A stretch of DNA of 64,000 bases from Diatrype stigma (Eukaryota > Ascomycota > Sordariomycetes > Xylariales > Diatrypaceae), in NCBI GenBank assembly GCA_022225965.2, contig JAKJXP020000091.1, positions 62,001-126,000 on the forward strand, written 5' to 3'. Under the pieces are notes generated by a model. That model searched no databases, was not told the origin of the DNA, and saw only the letters and a list, made by a program, of their open reading frames with translations. Made by a program: the position numbers and the translations under genes. Positions 11,003 through 22,991 of this stretch are shown here, one piece after another (position 1 is the stretch's first letter; every line of letters starts with the position of its first letter).

Positions 11003-14000
11003 CTTTACTCCTTCTCACCGGTCTTAGTCGGGGCTGCCAGTCGATCAGAGGTAGTATTACACCGTGATGTCCTAGCTATCCTGATTACAATTACGTATCC
11101 AAGAAGCCAAGCCGATCCAACATATCAAAAAACGAATGACACGAAGAACTAAGTGCGTAAGGTCTGGGAGGACCGACCGAATATAGGAGCGATTGGCCTA
11201 TATATAGCGAGAGCAAGACCAGGTTAAAACGGACCAAAAGGAATGTATGGTGCTAGCTTGGCTTAAGACATCATCTCGCTGATTCTTTCCTGATTCCTCG
11301 CACAGTCAAGCCAGGCGCGTGGTGGGAAGGCTGCCAGGGCTGAAACTGAAAAGGACGGACATAATCATCACTCAGTAGCTACACAATATCCTTGCCATGC
11401 CATGCCGCCACTGCTCCCACCCTCCGTCCCGCTTTGCCGTGCTGGCTGGGCGGTAACGTGGGCTGCGTAGGCTGCGTGGGAGCGTGGGAGCGTGGGAACG
11501 TGGGAATTGTGGGAATAGCAAGACGTTGGAAGTACGATACAGTAGCGATCCCATATCCATATCTGGAGATGTGCGCCGCAAAAAGAAGCTTAAATGGGAT
11601 GCTTAATTGCCGGGTTTAAGTGCTTTAATGCGCTTGCTAGCAGGGCTCAAGAGCGCCGCGCGAGATTTCCGGGATCAACGAACGCAGGAACGTTAACTAG
11701 TTGAATGGAGGGGCTAAACGAAGCCGCTCGAGCTTCCTTTCCGGGCAAGTGGGCGCCCCCCCTGAGCTCCCAAGTGCCTGAAAAAGGCCGACGCAAGAGG
11801 TTCCTTGCAGCAATCAAGCGTATCTTCAAGGTCCAGGTTATGAGTTAAGACCCCGTGCCGCTCCGTGCCACCCCGTGCCCATAGTTCGGCCGGCTGGATC
11901 GAGACACCAGGGGCTGTTTATAGGTGAAGTGGGTTAGTCTATGATAACATCTTCAGATCGATCCAATGTTTAATTCCAGTGTCTAGCAGTTATAACCTAG
12001 CTTAAGGTACTAACCGCTTCTCCTATGGTTATCTGCAATTGCTAGCCAACGGTCCGATCGGGTGTAACAACATCTTCGCCGTGTAGTATAGTGATAACGT
12101 CGGAAAACTAACTGCCTGCCTATATTTATCAATATATGTGGAAATCGAGGGAATGCAAAGGGGCGAAGCCATCCAACATGCACCATAGCGACTAACTCTT
12201 TAGGCCAAGTGGATCGTAGATCTCCTAGTATAGCCACTTCGTAAACCCACGCAGCAGACCCTCGCGCCGCAACGAATCACATCTCGCCTCTTCTTCGATG
12301 TCGAGATGCCTACTTCGTAGTAGTTACTGATTAACCTACTCCTAGTTCCACCATCTAGTCGTTGTCAGACGGCATGGCCTTGAATATCGATAAGCTGGTC
12401 TTATATTGGGCGTTGTACAACCAGCACGATGCCATACGGCAGAGACATACACGAGGCGGCGCCACCCGTACTATGCAGTGCCGTACTATGCAGTGGTGCA
12501 GTGCAGTCGGCAGACAACCGATACCTACGTAACTAACTACCTAGAATATGTGATCTGGCAGTGTGCAACTCGCCCAACTGCGGCGGTTGGAAGTTGGTTC
12601 GGTAAGCTAGAACCCATATAAGGAGTGCGCATGCTTGGCTAGGCATTGGCTTTACTAATTTGAGCATCTCAATGCAACCACCAGCTCCAGCTGGGAGGGA
12701 TGAGAATCCCTGCTGTCGAGACCGAATAGACCGAGTTACAGTAGCCCCCAAGCTATGGATCGCTCTCCCGTACCCACGGCAATCGTACCCACGATAAATA
12801 AAATATAGTAACCCTCCACCCCTCTCCCCCCCACCCATCCCGATCGGCTTATATCCATCCATCACGATCAACGTTATCTAATCATATGATACTTGCGTAT
12901 GCTGTTGCGCGCATTTCTGATTATATAGCGCCTCATCATGTGCCACGGCGCAGTGCATCGCGTCATGTGTTGGTTCATTTGAGATCATTATTGCTAACCT
13001 AATAGGTGTAAGGTCTACTTGGCCTTGCTCCTCCAACACCAGAGGGACAGTCTAGACCGAAAGTCAAGACACCAACAGACAAAAGGCCCTTTCTGCTCGG
13101 TACTTGCATCTGCGGTCAGCGTGCCACCGATGCCAGCCACATGCAGACATTCTTTATCACCGAGTAAAAAGTCGAACCAGAACTTCTGACAGAGGCTGAC
13201 GTTATTGCCACCGATACGACAGGCTGCGCCGGCCTGCATCGGCAAGTGGTAGGTATTACAGGTCATGTTAAACCACCATCATGATGCCATTGGATACCTA
13301 CGGCCGCGCGGAATACCTCCTGTGTGTGAGAAGCTTTCCCGCGTCAGATTACAACCAGATCGCCTGATCAACGTCTCCCTTGATCCCGAGAGAGGGTTGA
13401 GGCTCCAAGAGGGAAGGAATACAGCACAAAAACAGGGGTGAAGCATTACTGTGAAATGTATCTACCGTCGAGGTTTCAAGGGACGTAGCGTAGCGCCTAG
13501 TCTACGGATGGGCCCGCCGACCCAATATTCCACACGATTTCTGCGCTCGGAGATGAGGGGATTGTTGAATTCAGAGGGTTCAAGATATTCCCGGGTCTAA
13601 GATTACGGAGAGGTCAATATTCATCTAGCATATCTTATCGTTCTCCTGTAATACCCTCTAGCTTTGACTAATAGCCATTTGTCTTGGCAGGCTTCATTTA
13701 TACTCCCAACACTACGTCCTTCCTTCGAACTCCTTTGACACACTAGCCCTGAAGATAACAAGGCATTCTCGGATAGTCCTTACAAGGAAGGACGAGTCTC
13801 CGCAATCTTATAGCAGAAGATAACGAGGCACTACCTTTAGGCTGTTACTGCTGTTATATGGCCCCTATCGCAAGTATAGTCACGCGAAACAAGGAGATAT
13901 AAAAGATTTACAACTAGGCTTATAACTTATCCACGTATACATAATGACACAGGCACGATACTTGATCAACACGTGCGTTAGGTACGTCAGGACTGAAATC

Positions 14001-14541
14001 AAAGTGAACTGTCATGAGATAAGAATTTGGCGAGCAAGAGAGATATCGTGGCAAATATGGCAGGTTTGTTCCAGGAGAGGGGTCGGCTGGGGAGTGGGAC
14101 ATTATTACGGATATGGGACCACTCTTAAGAATAAATGGCAGAGGGTAATGCTATAGCCGTAGATAGGTAACCAAGAGAGCTCTTTTGTTGGACGTGGCGC
14201 TTTTATAGGAGAGCAATAACACGCAATAGCGATACCGACTACACACAATGTATGAGGCCCCCTGGCGAGGGACAGGGGCTACGAACAATATCGTGTTTCC
14301 TCAGTTAATCACAATAAGAACAAATGTTTTCCAAAATGGAACATACTATCCCGGTTGAATTATCAGTTATGACCGACTATCAGTTGAATATTTCGTCATT
14401 TCTAAGCCGGCGCCTCGCAGATCGTCTTATAACATTAAATGACCATGGTATGTGAGTAGGTATAGAAGGGGTCTCGACTGACCCTTTTGTTTATCCTTAC
14501 TTATTATTATTATTTGTACCGAAGCCATCCACCCCACCCCC
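11003..14541. other. Long gene-free region
   Basis: About 3.5 kb has no supported gene on either strand; the longest frames are short and without codon bias. Near 11460-11510 there is a tandem GCGTGGGA/ACGTGGGA series, and near 12470-12500 a short duplication of TACTATGCAGTG. The left edge should carry the lipoxygenase promoter. No transposase relic was recognised. Confidence 0.5.
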
Positions 14542-16887
14542 TTAGTTCGATCCACCCCCAATCCTCCACACAGCAACACCCGCGCCCGGCAGCTCCCCCC
14601 CGTTCTCGCCAATGATCAGCTCCGCGCCGCCGCCGCCGTTGATCTCCTCCGGCAGCGCCACAGGATCCAACCCGTAGTTGAACGCCCACAGCAGGTTGCC
14701 CCTGCGCGCAAACCTCAGCGTCTCGCCGAGATCGTTCTTGCTGCTGCTGTTGCTATTACCGTCCCCCCTCTCCACAGGCCGGCCCAACACATCCGTGATG
14801 TCAGCGCCCGCCGCGACATCGCCGAGATACGCCACGAGCAGGTCCACGGGCGGGTTGAAGGCGAGGTAGTGCAGCTCGCTGCCCCCAGTCCCAGAGGACG
14901 AGGAGCAGGCGGCGGCCGGCGCGCCCCGCCGGTGTCGCGACGTGTACGTGACGGTGGCGGTGCTGGAGCGGTTCTGGCGCTCGCAGACGACCCACTCCTC
15001 CCAGGCCTCGATGCTGTAGTTCCTGCCGGCGTAGGCGACGCCGCTGTTGGCGTAGGACGGGGGCGTCTCGACGCGCGTGACGCGCATGGGGAGGCGGTCG
15101 CGGAGGGTGGTGGCAACGCCCGGACCACCGCCGCCGGGGCTCAGGCCGGGGACGTAGCTGAACTCGGGCGTGTGGGAGGCGGTGTGCGGGCCGAAGACCA
15201 CGGGCCCGGCGTAGCGGGCCAGCGCGGCGTCGAAGCCGGGCGGGACGATCGGCAGGCTGGGCACGACCACCATCTTGTACCCGTCGAGCGGCTGGTCCGG
15301 GCCGATGACGTCGACGGAGAGCCCGAGCCGGCGCAGGGCCGAGAAGAACACGAAGACCAGGTCCGTGTACTTCAGGGCCGGGTCCGTGTAGCTGGCCTCC
15401 TTGACGTCCCAGGTGCCGCTGTAGGGCTCGATGGCCCAGACCCAGTGGGAGGTGTAGTCGAACACGAGCGCGACGTCCCCCTTCTTCTGGTATTCCTGCG
15501 GGCTCCCCAGATCCGCGCCGGCGGCCGCGCGTAGCTTGGGCAGGTCCTCGGTGGCGACGATCTGCGCCTCGAGGAGGCCGACGTCCTCGGTGTTGTCGGA
15601 CACGTGCAGGCCCGAGAGGGTCTGCTCCTGGGCGTATGGCAACTGGCGCCAGCGGAAGTAGCTGACGAGGTCGCCGGCCTCGGCGAAGGTCTCGTGCGTC
15701 CACAGCCGCACCATACCCTCGGCGGGCGACACGCGGTACTGGCCCCAGTTCAGGACGCCCGGCTGCATCTCCATGACGCCGAAGGGGCCCGCCGTGGCGT
15801 TGGCGTAGGCGGCGCCCGCCACGCCGCGGTACAGCGCGTGGTTAAAGGCCTGCAGGTCGGGGATGCCCGTGCGCAGGTAGCCGGCCAGCTGCTGGTCCGA
15901 CAGCCAGGCGAAAGCCTCCATGCCCGCCAGCGCGTACTGGTCGAAGGTGGCGAGGTCGATGCCCACCTCGCGCGCGAACTTGTGGTGATCGAAGTCGGTG
16001 GTCAGGACCATGAAGTTGGTCGTGACGAACTGGGCCGGGGCGGCGTGCTGCCGCAGGATGGCGGCCTGCTCTCGCGCAAAGTCGATCACCATGTCCGAGC
16101 TGAACGCGTACCAGTCCAGCGTGTGCGCCTCGTTGAGCGTGTACACTTCCAGGAAGGGCGGCTGCACAGCTTCGAAGCTAGCGTATTGTTGCGACCAGAA
16201 CACGCGGCCCTGCGCGTGGTTGAGGGACTCGATCGTCCCGTACTTGGCCTCGAGCCAGGTGCGGAACCGCGCGGCCGCGTTGTGGTCGTAGCTACGCACC
16301 GTGTCGTGGCACCCGAACTCGTTGTCCAGCTGCCACCCGGCGACGGCGGGGTGGTCACCGTAGCGCTCGGCTAGCTTCCGGGTAATGTCCTGGCTTAGCT
16401 TGCGGTAGTCGAATGACGAAAAGCTGTAGTGTCGTCGCGACCCGAACTGGAGGGTGGCATTGGTGCGGTCGACGAAGTCGATGTCGTACTTCTCCGTCAG
16501 CCAGTTCGGCGGTGCCGCTGTCGGCGTCCCGATGATGGCCTTGAGCCCGTAGCGGCCCAAAAGCTCGAGGGTCTTGTCGAGCACGGTGAAGTTGTACTGC
16601 CCTTCGGTGGGCTCTAGCAGAGCCCAGTCGAATTCGTTGATCCGGACATACGACATGTTGGCATCTCGGATTCCGGAGATGTCGGGCTCCCACATCTCCT
16701 CGGGCCACTGGGAGGGGTAATAATCGACAGCAAGATGCAGCCCGCTCGGCCACCGATCGGTTGATGGCCCGGTGTTCGTGGCATTATCACCCTGTGCACG
16801 GGGCAATGGGCCACGGAACGGCGTCGAAGCCGTGGCGGCGCTCTCTGCCAGGACGGCGAGTGCAACTGCTAGAAACTGACGCATCAT
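14542..16887 (-). CDS. Secreted GH42 beta-galactosidase
   Basis: A single uninterrupted frame of 781 codons. It starts with a signal peptide (MMRQFLAVALAVLAESAATA) and then a GH42 TIM barrel: DYYPSQWPEEMWE, VRINEFDWALLEP, GTPTAAPPNWL. The acid/base Glu is E190 in QLDNEFG and the probable nucleophile E373 is in VMEMQPGVLNW. A trimerisation-like domain and a C-terminal beta domain follow. It should remove terminal beta-galactosyl residues from oligosaccharides outside the cell, perhaps plant-derived galactans. Family GH42 is mainly bacterial and archaeal, while fungi usually use GH35 or GH2. With no intron and a high G+C content, transfer from bacteria is possible, but only a tree can show it. 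The signal peptide and N-glycosylation sequons fit a secreted fungal protein. Confidence 0.87.
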   Translation of the reverse strand: MMRQFLAVALAVLAESAATASTPFRGPLPRAQGDNATNTGPSTDRWPSGLHLAVDYYPSQWPEEMWEPDISGIRDANMSYVRINEFDWALLEPTEGQYNFTVLDKTLELLGRYGLKAIIGTPTAAPPNWLTEKYDIDFVDRTNATLQFGSRRHYSFSSFDYRKLSQDITRKLAERYGDHPAVAGWQLDNEFGCHDTVRSYDHNAAARFRTWLEAKYGTIESLNHAQGRVFWSQQYASFEAVQPPFLEVYTLNEAHTLDWYAFSSDMVIDFAREQAAILRQHAAPAQFVTTNFMVLTTDFDHHKFAREVGIDLATFDQYALAGMEAFAWLSDQQLAGYLRTGIPDLQAFNHALYRGVAGAAYANATAGPFGVMEMQPGVLNWGQYRVSPAEGMVRLWTHETFAEAGDLVSYFRWRQLPYAQEQTLSGLHVSDNTEDVGLLEAQIVATEDLPKLRAAAGADLGSPQEYQKKGDVALVFDYTSHWVWAIEPYSGTWDVKEASYTDPALKYTDLVFVFFSALRRLGLSVDVIGPDQPLDGYKMVVVPSLPIVPPGFDAALARYAGPVVFGPHTASHTPEFSYVPGLSPGGGGPGVATTLRDRLPMRVTRVETPPSYANSGVAYAGRNYSIEAWEEWVVCERQNRSSTATVTYTSRHRRGAPAAACSSSSGTGGSELHYLAFNPPVDLLVAYLGDVAAGADITDVLGRPVERGDGNSNSSSKNDLGETLRFARRGNLLWAFNYGLDPVALPEEINGGGGAELIIGENGGELPGAGVAVWRIGGGSN

Positions 16888-18528
16888 TCGAAGCTCCGCT
16901 GCGGTAGGGTGACTTGGCTTGCAACAGATGCATTGAGCTGGAACCAGACCAACGCCCCCATGAGCAGCGCCGGACCTATCCCATTCTTATAGATACCTAG
17001 GTATTTTGGATCTTACCCCAGAAGGGCGTTAAGGCGTTTACTACCGTACCATCTCCCACCCCATTCCTGCTCGGCCAAACCAAAGTTGATTCCGCCGAAA
17101 AGAGCCACAGTATTTCGAGGCTAGATGACTTGACACGAGTATTTGGCCCTTACATGGCAATGCATAGTAGGGAACCTCGCGATCTTGTTATTGCGGAGTT
17201 GTGGGGGTGTGCGGGGAGAACTTGGAGGACTGGGCCTTGGCCCCCTGGGCAAGTCAGTGCAAGCCTCCCGTTAGAGGAGGGGAAGTGGAGCCGAGCCTAT
17301 GGAATGGCCCGACTCTGGGGACCCGACGCCGGTCTACTTCCTAGGTGTATAGGTGTATCACGACTGTATGTCCCGGATCCTGGAAACAACCCCACGTGCC
17401 CAACTCAGAACGGGTTGCTCCGTCATACTGATCGTCATTGGCCAAGGCCTGTTGATGTTTCCAAGGAGCTCTTTCTAAGCCGGCGTTGAACTTGTAAGTA
17501 CCTTAGAGACCAGTCAAATGCCTCGTGATGCTGTGGGGCAGGGCTGTCGGGACGCTGCCGGTAAACCTTAAAATCATATTAGTCTAAGCAATGATGTCAC
17601 GGCCGTTAGATCCTATTGGTGCGCATCAACCTGGGAGACTATTTCCAGGGGTGCCCAAGGTCGGCAGACAGGCATTTTGAGTAGAGTATCCATAATCTTT
17701 GGGTCGTAGTCGGAGACACTCACCGAGTTCTAAAATACACAGCAGCCATTGATGATATAAGTCGGCAACTGGCGCTAGAACAACACCACTTCCAAATTCA
17801 ACTTAATCTTATAAATAATGATGAACGGGATTCAACCGGGAATTGAGTCCATGGGCTATCGGTACAGGAAATTGTTGTTGGTTGGTGGGATGGCAAAAAG
17901 TATGGAGAGCAGTTGAGGGAACATAACTTTTCATCACTCTACGTGATATAACTTTTTCAACGCCTGCTATCAGACTCGTAAGTAAGTAGGTACTTCAGAA
18001 TCCAGTAACCCCTTCAGCCCCTTGTTCTGGTGTCTGGCATTTCCTTGCCAATTCAATGTCAAGATTCAAGGGACAAGGAGACAATCTTGTTTTGAAACGT
18101 TGTGTCATGGTAATGGCAACTGATAGAAAGAGGCATGCATGCGAAGTAGTGAATCCGGAATCAAAAAGACTGACTGATCTCTAAGAGTCATTGCTTCAAC
18201 TATTCACTTGGTGGTCGCGACCGAACTTGAACCTGGAAGTGTTTCAAGAGGCTGTTTGACACCTGGAACGCGCCTGTTTCAGGTGGCAGCGGTCGAAATA
18301 CACCTTCCAAGGTTCCAATGTTCCGTTGTTTGCCTGTTATCACACAGAGAGCAGGAAGGAACAGGCAAGCAGACAAGTAACTTCCATTGACCTCCAAGTT
18401 ACAGAGCCCAGCTGCGATTGCACCTCCATCATCATCATCAATGATATTCCCGACTCTTCCTAAACCAACTTGTTCCGGAAATCAGTTATTTTCAAGCACT
18501 TTGTTTTCGACAATCCGCAGCGCTAAAG
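16888..18528. other. Divergent intergenic region
   Basis: It separates the minus-strand GH42 gene from the plus-strand RUS gene (1.6 kb) and should hold both promoters. A frame at 17130-17489 has no recognisable content and was not called. Confidence 0.45.
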
Positions 18529-20251
18529 ATGACGTCGCCGCCGCCACCAAAGCTTGTAAGTGCCGTCGACGAGTCCGGCACCGTCCTCTGCCTGTACAAT
18601 AGGGACGCCAAGGCCGACTCCTGGCAGGCAATTGTGAGTGAACTCATCATGCCCCAAAGTAAATAGTCAACCAGGCTTGCTGACTTGCTCATTTCGCCAG
18701 CCTCCCAAAAAGACAACTCGTAGCTATGCGAAAGCTGTCTTGGATGTGTTTCTCCCGGCTGGTTACCCACACACGGTTACGCCAGATTACACGCCCTATC
18801 AGATCTACGTATGTGCCATATCCTTGTTTCCTGGCGAGGAAGTGCTAGGTATGCTCTGGTTATGGTTCACTGACCCTTGAGGTGCCATCGCATAGGACTC
18901 GCTCCAGGCATTTTCTAGCACCATTGCCGGACTGTTGTCGTCGCGGGCCGTTTTACAAGGTAAGCGCTTACCTATATATGTGTCTATTGATCACCCACGC
19001 CCATTCCCCTATCACCTCTCTACTCCAAACAAGGCCTTGACCTTGGCTTGACTTGACCCATCGAATCTGAATCTGACACCAACTGACCACTCATCTTCGC
19101 TCTCCTTCCTTCCAGGCTTCGGCGTAGGCGACTCCTCCTCCAGCGCAACCGCAGCCGTCCTCCTGACAGTCCTGCAGGAGTCGACAGGCCGGCTCGCGAC
19201 CATCCTATTCGCGCACCGCTTCGGCCAGGCCATCGAGCCCGAGTGCAAGCGCTATCGGTTCCTCGCAGACGTGCTGAACGACGGGGCCCTTGCCCTCGAC
19301 GTCCTCACGCCCGCCATCCTCTCCTCCTCCCTCTCTTTCTCTTTCTTCTCCACCTCCACCTCCGCCTCCACCGCAACCTCGATAGACCAGCACTACTACG
19401 CGCGCGCCCTCGCGCTCTGCGCCTCGGGCATCCTGCGCGCGCTCTGCGGCGTCGCCGCCGGCGCGGCCAAGGCCAGCCTGAGCGCGCACTTCGCGCGCGG
19501 CGGCGGGCACGGAGGGGGCAATCTCGCCGAGCTCAACGCAAAGGACGGCAGCCAGGAGACCGTCATCTCGCTGCTGGGCATGCTGGCCGGCAGCGTGTTC
19601 GTGCGCGCCGTCACGGGCACCTACGCCGTCTGGCTCTCGACCGCCGTCCTCGTCGCCGTCCACCTCGCCACCAACTACGCCGCCGTGCGCGCCGTCGAGC
19701 TGCGCTCCCTCAATCGCCAGCGCGCCCAGCTCGTGCTCCGCCACTACCGCGACACGGGCGGTCGCGTGCTGGTGCCCAAGCAGGCGGCGAGGAGGGAGCG
19801 CATTTTGATGTGGCGAAGCCCGAGAGATGCTTTAGGGCTGGGGGTTAGTAATGGTGGTGGTGGTGGCGGCAAGATCGCGTTCGCGCGCTCGCACCCCCGC
19901 ACCGACGAGATCGGCGCCGCGGACCTGTGGAGACATCGCGAGGATCCGTATGTCATCGTACCTGGCGGGAGAGGAGGAAGAACAAGCGGTGGTCGAACCA
20001 TCTTCATGAAGGAGGGCGCTACACCTCGCGACACGCTCGCGGCTTGGTTCGAGGCACTTCTGATGTGCGGGGATGGCGAAGCAACCAGAACGACGACAAC
20101 GACAACTGCGACAGAGGAAAAGTCGCAGGGTTACGACGGCAAGGAAGAACTACTGAACGACGAATTCTGGAAGGCCCTAGCGAGCGCGGGCTGGGACTTG
20201 GATGCCGGTGCGCTGGAGACGGGACCGGCAGTTCGGATCCGCGTCGAGTGA
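18529..20251 (+). CDS. RUS (DUF647) family protein
   Basis: Four exons are inferred: 18529-18633, 18701-18808, 18896-18959 and 19116-20251, giving 1413 nt and 470 residues. The conserved RUS core is clear: VFLPAGYPHTVTPDYTPYQIYDSLQAF, then SSRAVLQGFGVGDSS, LLTVLQESTGRLATILFAHR and YRFLADVLNDGA. Homologues are plant ROOT UVB SENSITIVE proteins and human RUSF1. Their molecular role is not settled, and several hydrophobic segments suggest membrane association. A Gly-rich insert occurs near 19850. The start is set by the short first exon, which reads in phase into the core. Confidence 0.85.
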
Positions 20252-20981
20252 TGATCAAGTCGAGGCGACACCTGATCGGTTATGTCATGCATGCATTAGT
20301 CGGTTCGGTGGGGGAAGAGAGATTTACCCATCGATGACTTGAAGATGCGTGGAGTCGTGGTATTTTTCTCCCTTTGCGCTTGGTTTTATATGGAAATGGA
20401 TCGCTGCATGGATTTACCGGCGTTGCGGAGGGAGGATTAGGGGGGCGTTGTACGATATGATACCCCTTATAGCTAGCTAGCTCGCTTACTTGCCAGTCTG
20501 CTTCCAATCTGAATGGATTCGATATATATATGATCTGAGATGCGATCGTTCGTTCTTGGTCTCCCGCGTTCTCTATATCTAGTCTTCTATATTTCTAGCT
20601 GCATCCCGAACTCCATGCGTAAACACGCCCCTTTTCCGTAGCTGGTGTAAATGACTCAGACGTTCAACTCCAACACCGGTATGTAGAGGCATAAATAATA
20701 CATCTACACCAAAACGCCTTCTCTGCTCCTTCCCCTACTATGTATATAGTATGTATATAGTATGTAAATATGTAGTAGAGGTACTTGTTATTTATACACC
20801 TCCCTGATCCCCCGGTATCATACGCTGAGCTTCTACGTGAACATCCCCTGCTCCGGAATGATGTCATATCATACATCCATTTATCCCCTCATCGTTATCG
20901 TCATCATCAAGAGCATCCCGCTCGAGCCTAGCCCAATCCAATCGAGTTGTACAAGCCCTCCCTCTCTCCCTTCTCCCTGAC
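20252..20981. other. Convergent intergenic region
   Basis: 3' regions of RUS (plus) and heme lyase (minus). Near 20740-20775 a GTATATAGTAT unit is tandemly repeated. No gene is seen. Confidence 0.5.
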
Positions 20982-22187
20982 CTAGGCCAGCCCCACAGCC
21001 TTGAAAGCGCGCATCTTGACGCCCTCCCAGGTATTCAGCTTCGGCCGGACATCGAGGTAGAACGACAATGGCTTTGCCCCTCCTGTTCCTGCCGGTCCCG
21101 AACCCCCAGAGGAAGAAGAAGGCGCAGAAGTAGAACCGAAACCCCGGCCGGCGTAAAAGTCAATGACGTACTCGACGCGGGTGCCGCACCGGTCCACGAC
21201 CCAATCGTGGCGATCGAAGGGCGCCTGGTAGCCCAGCAGGGTGTTGAAGCGCGCGCGCGGCGACAGCCGGTCGCCGCCCAGGCCCGAGAACGAGTGCAGG
21301 CGGGGGCCGTCGCAGAAACCACCACCAGCACCCTCCTCCCGCTTCTGCTGCTGCTGCTGTAATTGGGACCGGGCGCGCTCGACCCAGGGCGCCTCCCAGG
21401 CCTTGATCTCGGCCCAGGCGCGCTCGTTGACGGCGTTGTGGATGGGCACGACGGCGCGCATGTCGGTCGCGCGCGGGTCGTGGCCCTTGCGCCGCATCGC
21501 CTCGAAGAACATCCGCTCCGACGGGTAGATCCAGTTTCCCGACGTGGCGTCCGCGCCCGTCTCTTGCTCGTTGTTGGCTACTGGTGCGCCGTGGGATGGC
21601 GCTGTTACTGCTGGTGGTTGAGGCGGTGATGGTGATGGCGCTATTGTGGAGGTGGAGGTGGATGGGAGAGGTTCCGAGGCGGCGGCCGAGTACGACCCCG
21701 GATACGAGGACGTCGCTGTTCGCGGGATCGTGGAGACTTCGCGCTCGGTCGCGAGGCGGGCGGCTAGGGGGTCGTCGGTCTTCGGGGTGCCTTTCGCGCT
21801 GTTGCTTGAAGAGGGGGAAGAAGACCAGAAGGATGGGAGACTCGGCAGGTACGCCGCCCATGACGTGGATGAAGTGCGGTTGCTAGAAGAAGGAGAAGAA
21901 GAATCTGTATTTGTCGTCGTCGCTGCTGCTGCTGCTGCTGCTGCTTCTGTTGCGGCACGCGCCTGCTGCAGCCATACCTCCCGCGCTTTGTGGTCTACTG
22001 GACATTTTTCGGCCTCTGTCGCTGTTGTTGTGGTTGTTGTGCTGCTAGGGTGTGCCGAGGATGGTGACGGGAACGGCGGGTGATCGGACGGCAGAGCGGA
22101 GGAAGAGGCCGCCGCCCTTGCCTGGGAAAGCCATGCTTCCCTGCTCTTGTGGTCGACGGGGCATGAGGACGGTTCGTCTGACGACAT
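20982..22187 (-). CDS. CYC3: Holocytochrome c synthase (cytochrome c heme lyase)
   Basis: It attaches heme to the CXXCH motif of apocytochrome c in the mitochondrial intermembrane space. The frame is 401 residues without introns. Conserved elements are NWIYPSERMFFEAMRRKGHDP, VPIHNAVNERAWAEIKAWE, and in the C-half LHSFSGLGGDRLSPRARF, APFDRHDWVVDRCG and RVEYVIDFYAGRG. The N-terminal third is Ser/Thr/Pro/Ala-rich and holds two heme-regulatory CPVDHK motifs (C9 and C62), each followed by a similar RE-x-WL-x-QARAA helix. A Q/Gln run lies in the middle. The yeast paralogue CYT2 serves cytochrome c1, and I cannot exclude dual use. The protein is longer than the yeast enzyme because of the low-complexity linker. 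Confidence 0.9.
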   Translation of the reverse strand: MSSDEPSSCPVDHKSREAWLSQARAAASSSALPSDHPPFPSPSSAHPSSTTTTTTATEAEKCPVDHKAREVWLQQARAATEAAAAAAAATTTNTDSSSPSSSNRTSSTSWAAYLPSLPSFWSSSPSSSNSAKGTPKTDDPLAARLATEREVSTIPRTATSSYPGSYSAAASEPLPSTSTSTIAPSPSPPQPPAVTAPSHGAPVANNEQETGADATSGNWIYPSERMFFEAMRRKGHDPRATDMRAVVPIHNAVNERAWAEIKAWEAPWVERARSQLQQQQQKREEGAGGGFCDGPRLHSFSGLGGDRLSPRARFNTLLGYQAPFDRHDWVVDRCGTRVEYVIDFYAGRGFGSTSAPSSSSGGSGPAGTGGAKPLSFYLDVRPKLNTWEGVKMRAFKAVGLA

Positions 22188-22991
22188 CGTGGCAGAGATG
22201 AGACGAAGCTACCCACAGGCTTTAACGGCGCTTCGTCTTGGAATGGCGGCGGTTGCGGTGCCTGGTTGAATTCGGGTTGTCGGATGATGTTCTCGTAGGT
22301 GGACGGTAATACGACCCCCATACCTAATGCCGTGATAGTGGATCATGACGATCAGGCCAAGGCCGGCGCAAGAAATTTGGAAAAAGAAGAAAAAAGAGTG
22401 GGAACGGGTCCAGCCGAGAACCGCTGTAACGGGTTGAAACAGAGCACGCTGATTGGCTGTCGTTACTACCTAGTTAAAGTGCCTAGGGCAGTGATTCTTC
22501 GGGCCGTTCGGGCTGTCTCAGGGTGTCGGGGAGGTATCGTAGGTAGTACTTGGCCATTTCGATGGTTGCATCACGGCTACACACCCTCACACCTACATAG
22601 ACAGGTACTTATTATCTGGTATATAGCTGGAACTATAAACTGTTGCCAACTATTCGTGCTGGGTAAAGTACCCGGTCATCTAAGAGAACGTCAAGTTCAC
22701 GCACTGCCGGGAAAGTCCGGCATTGTGATGAATTCGTATAGATATGACTACACTCGATTAATGGGTGCTGGATAATTCGAACATGCACTCTGATTATGTA
22801 TATAACGCTTCATATGTCCGTTTGAATGCTCCTATATTACCGCTCTGTGAACCCTTCTATGCTCGTTGGTGGTATTAAAAGCAAATGAAAATCACAAGTT
22901 TAGATCAGTTCGCCCTGCTACCAGCCCAAGAAAGGGGACAACGGCCCCCGTCCCTCCGCCCCCAACTGACGCATCTTTCTCATGTGTCTGC
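22188..22991. other. Intergenic, no gene seen
   Basis: It lies between two minus-strand genes and contains the heme lyase promoter and the 3' end of the MVD gene. No supported reading frame was found. Confidence 0.5.
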
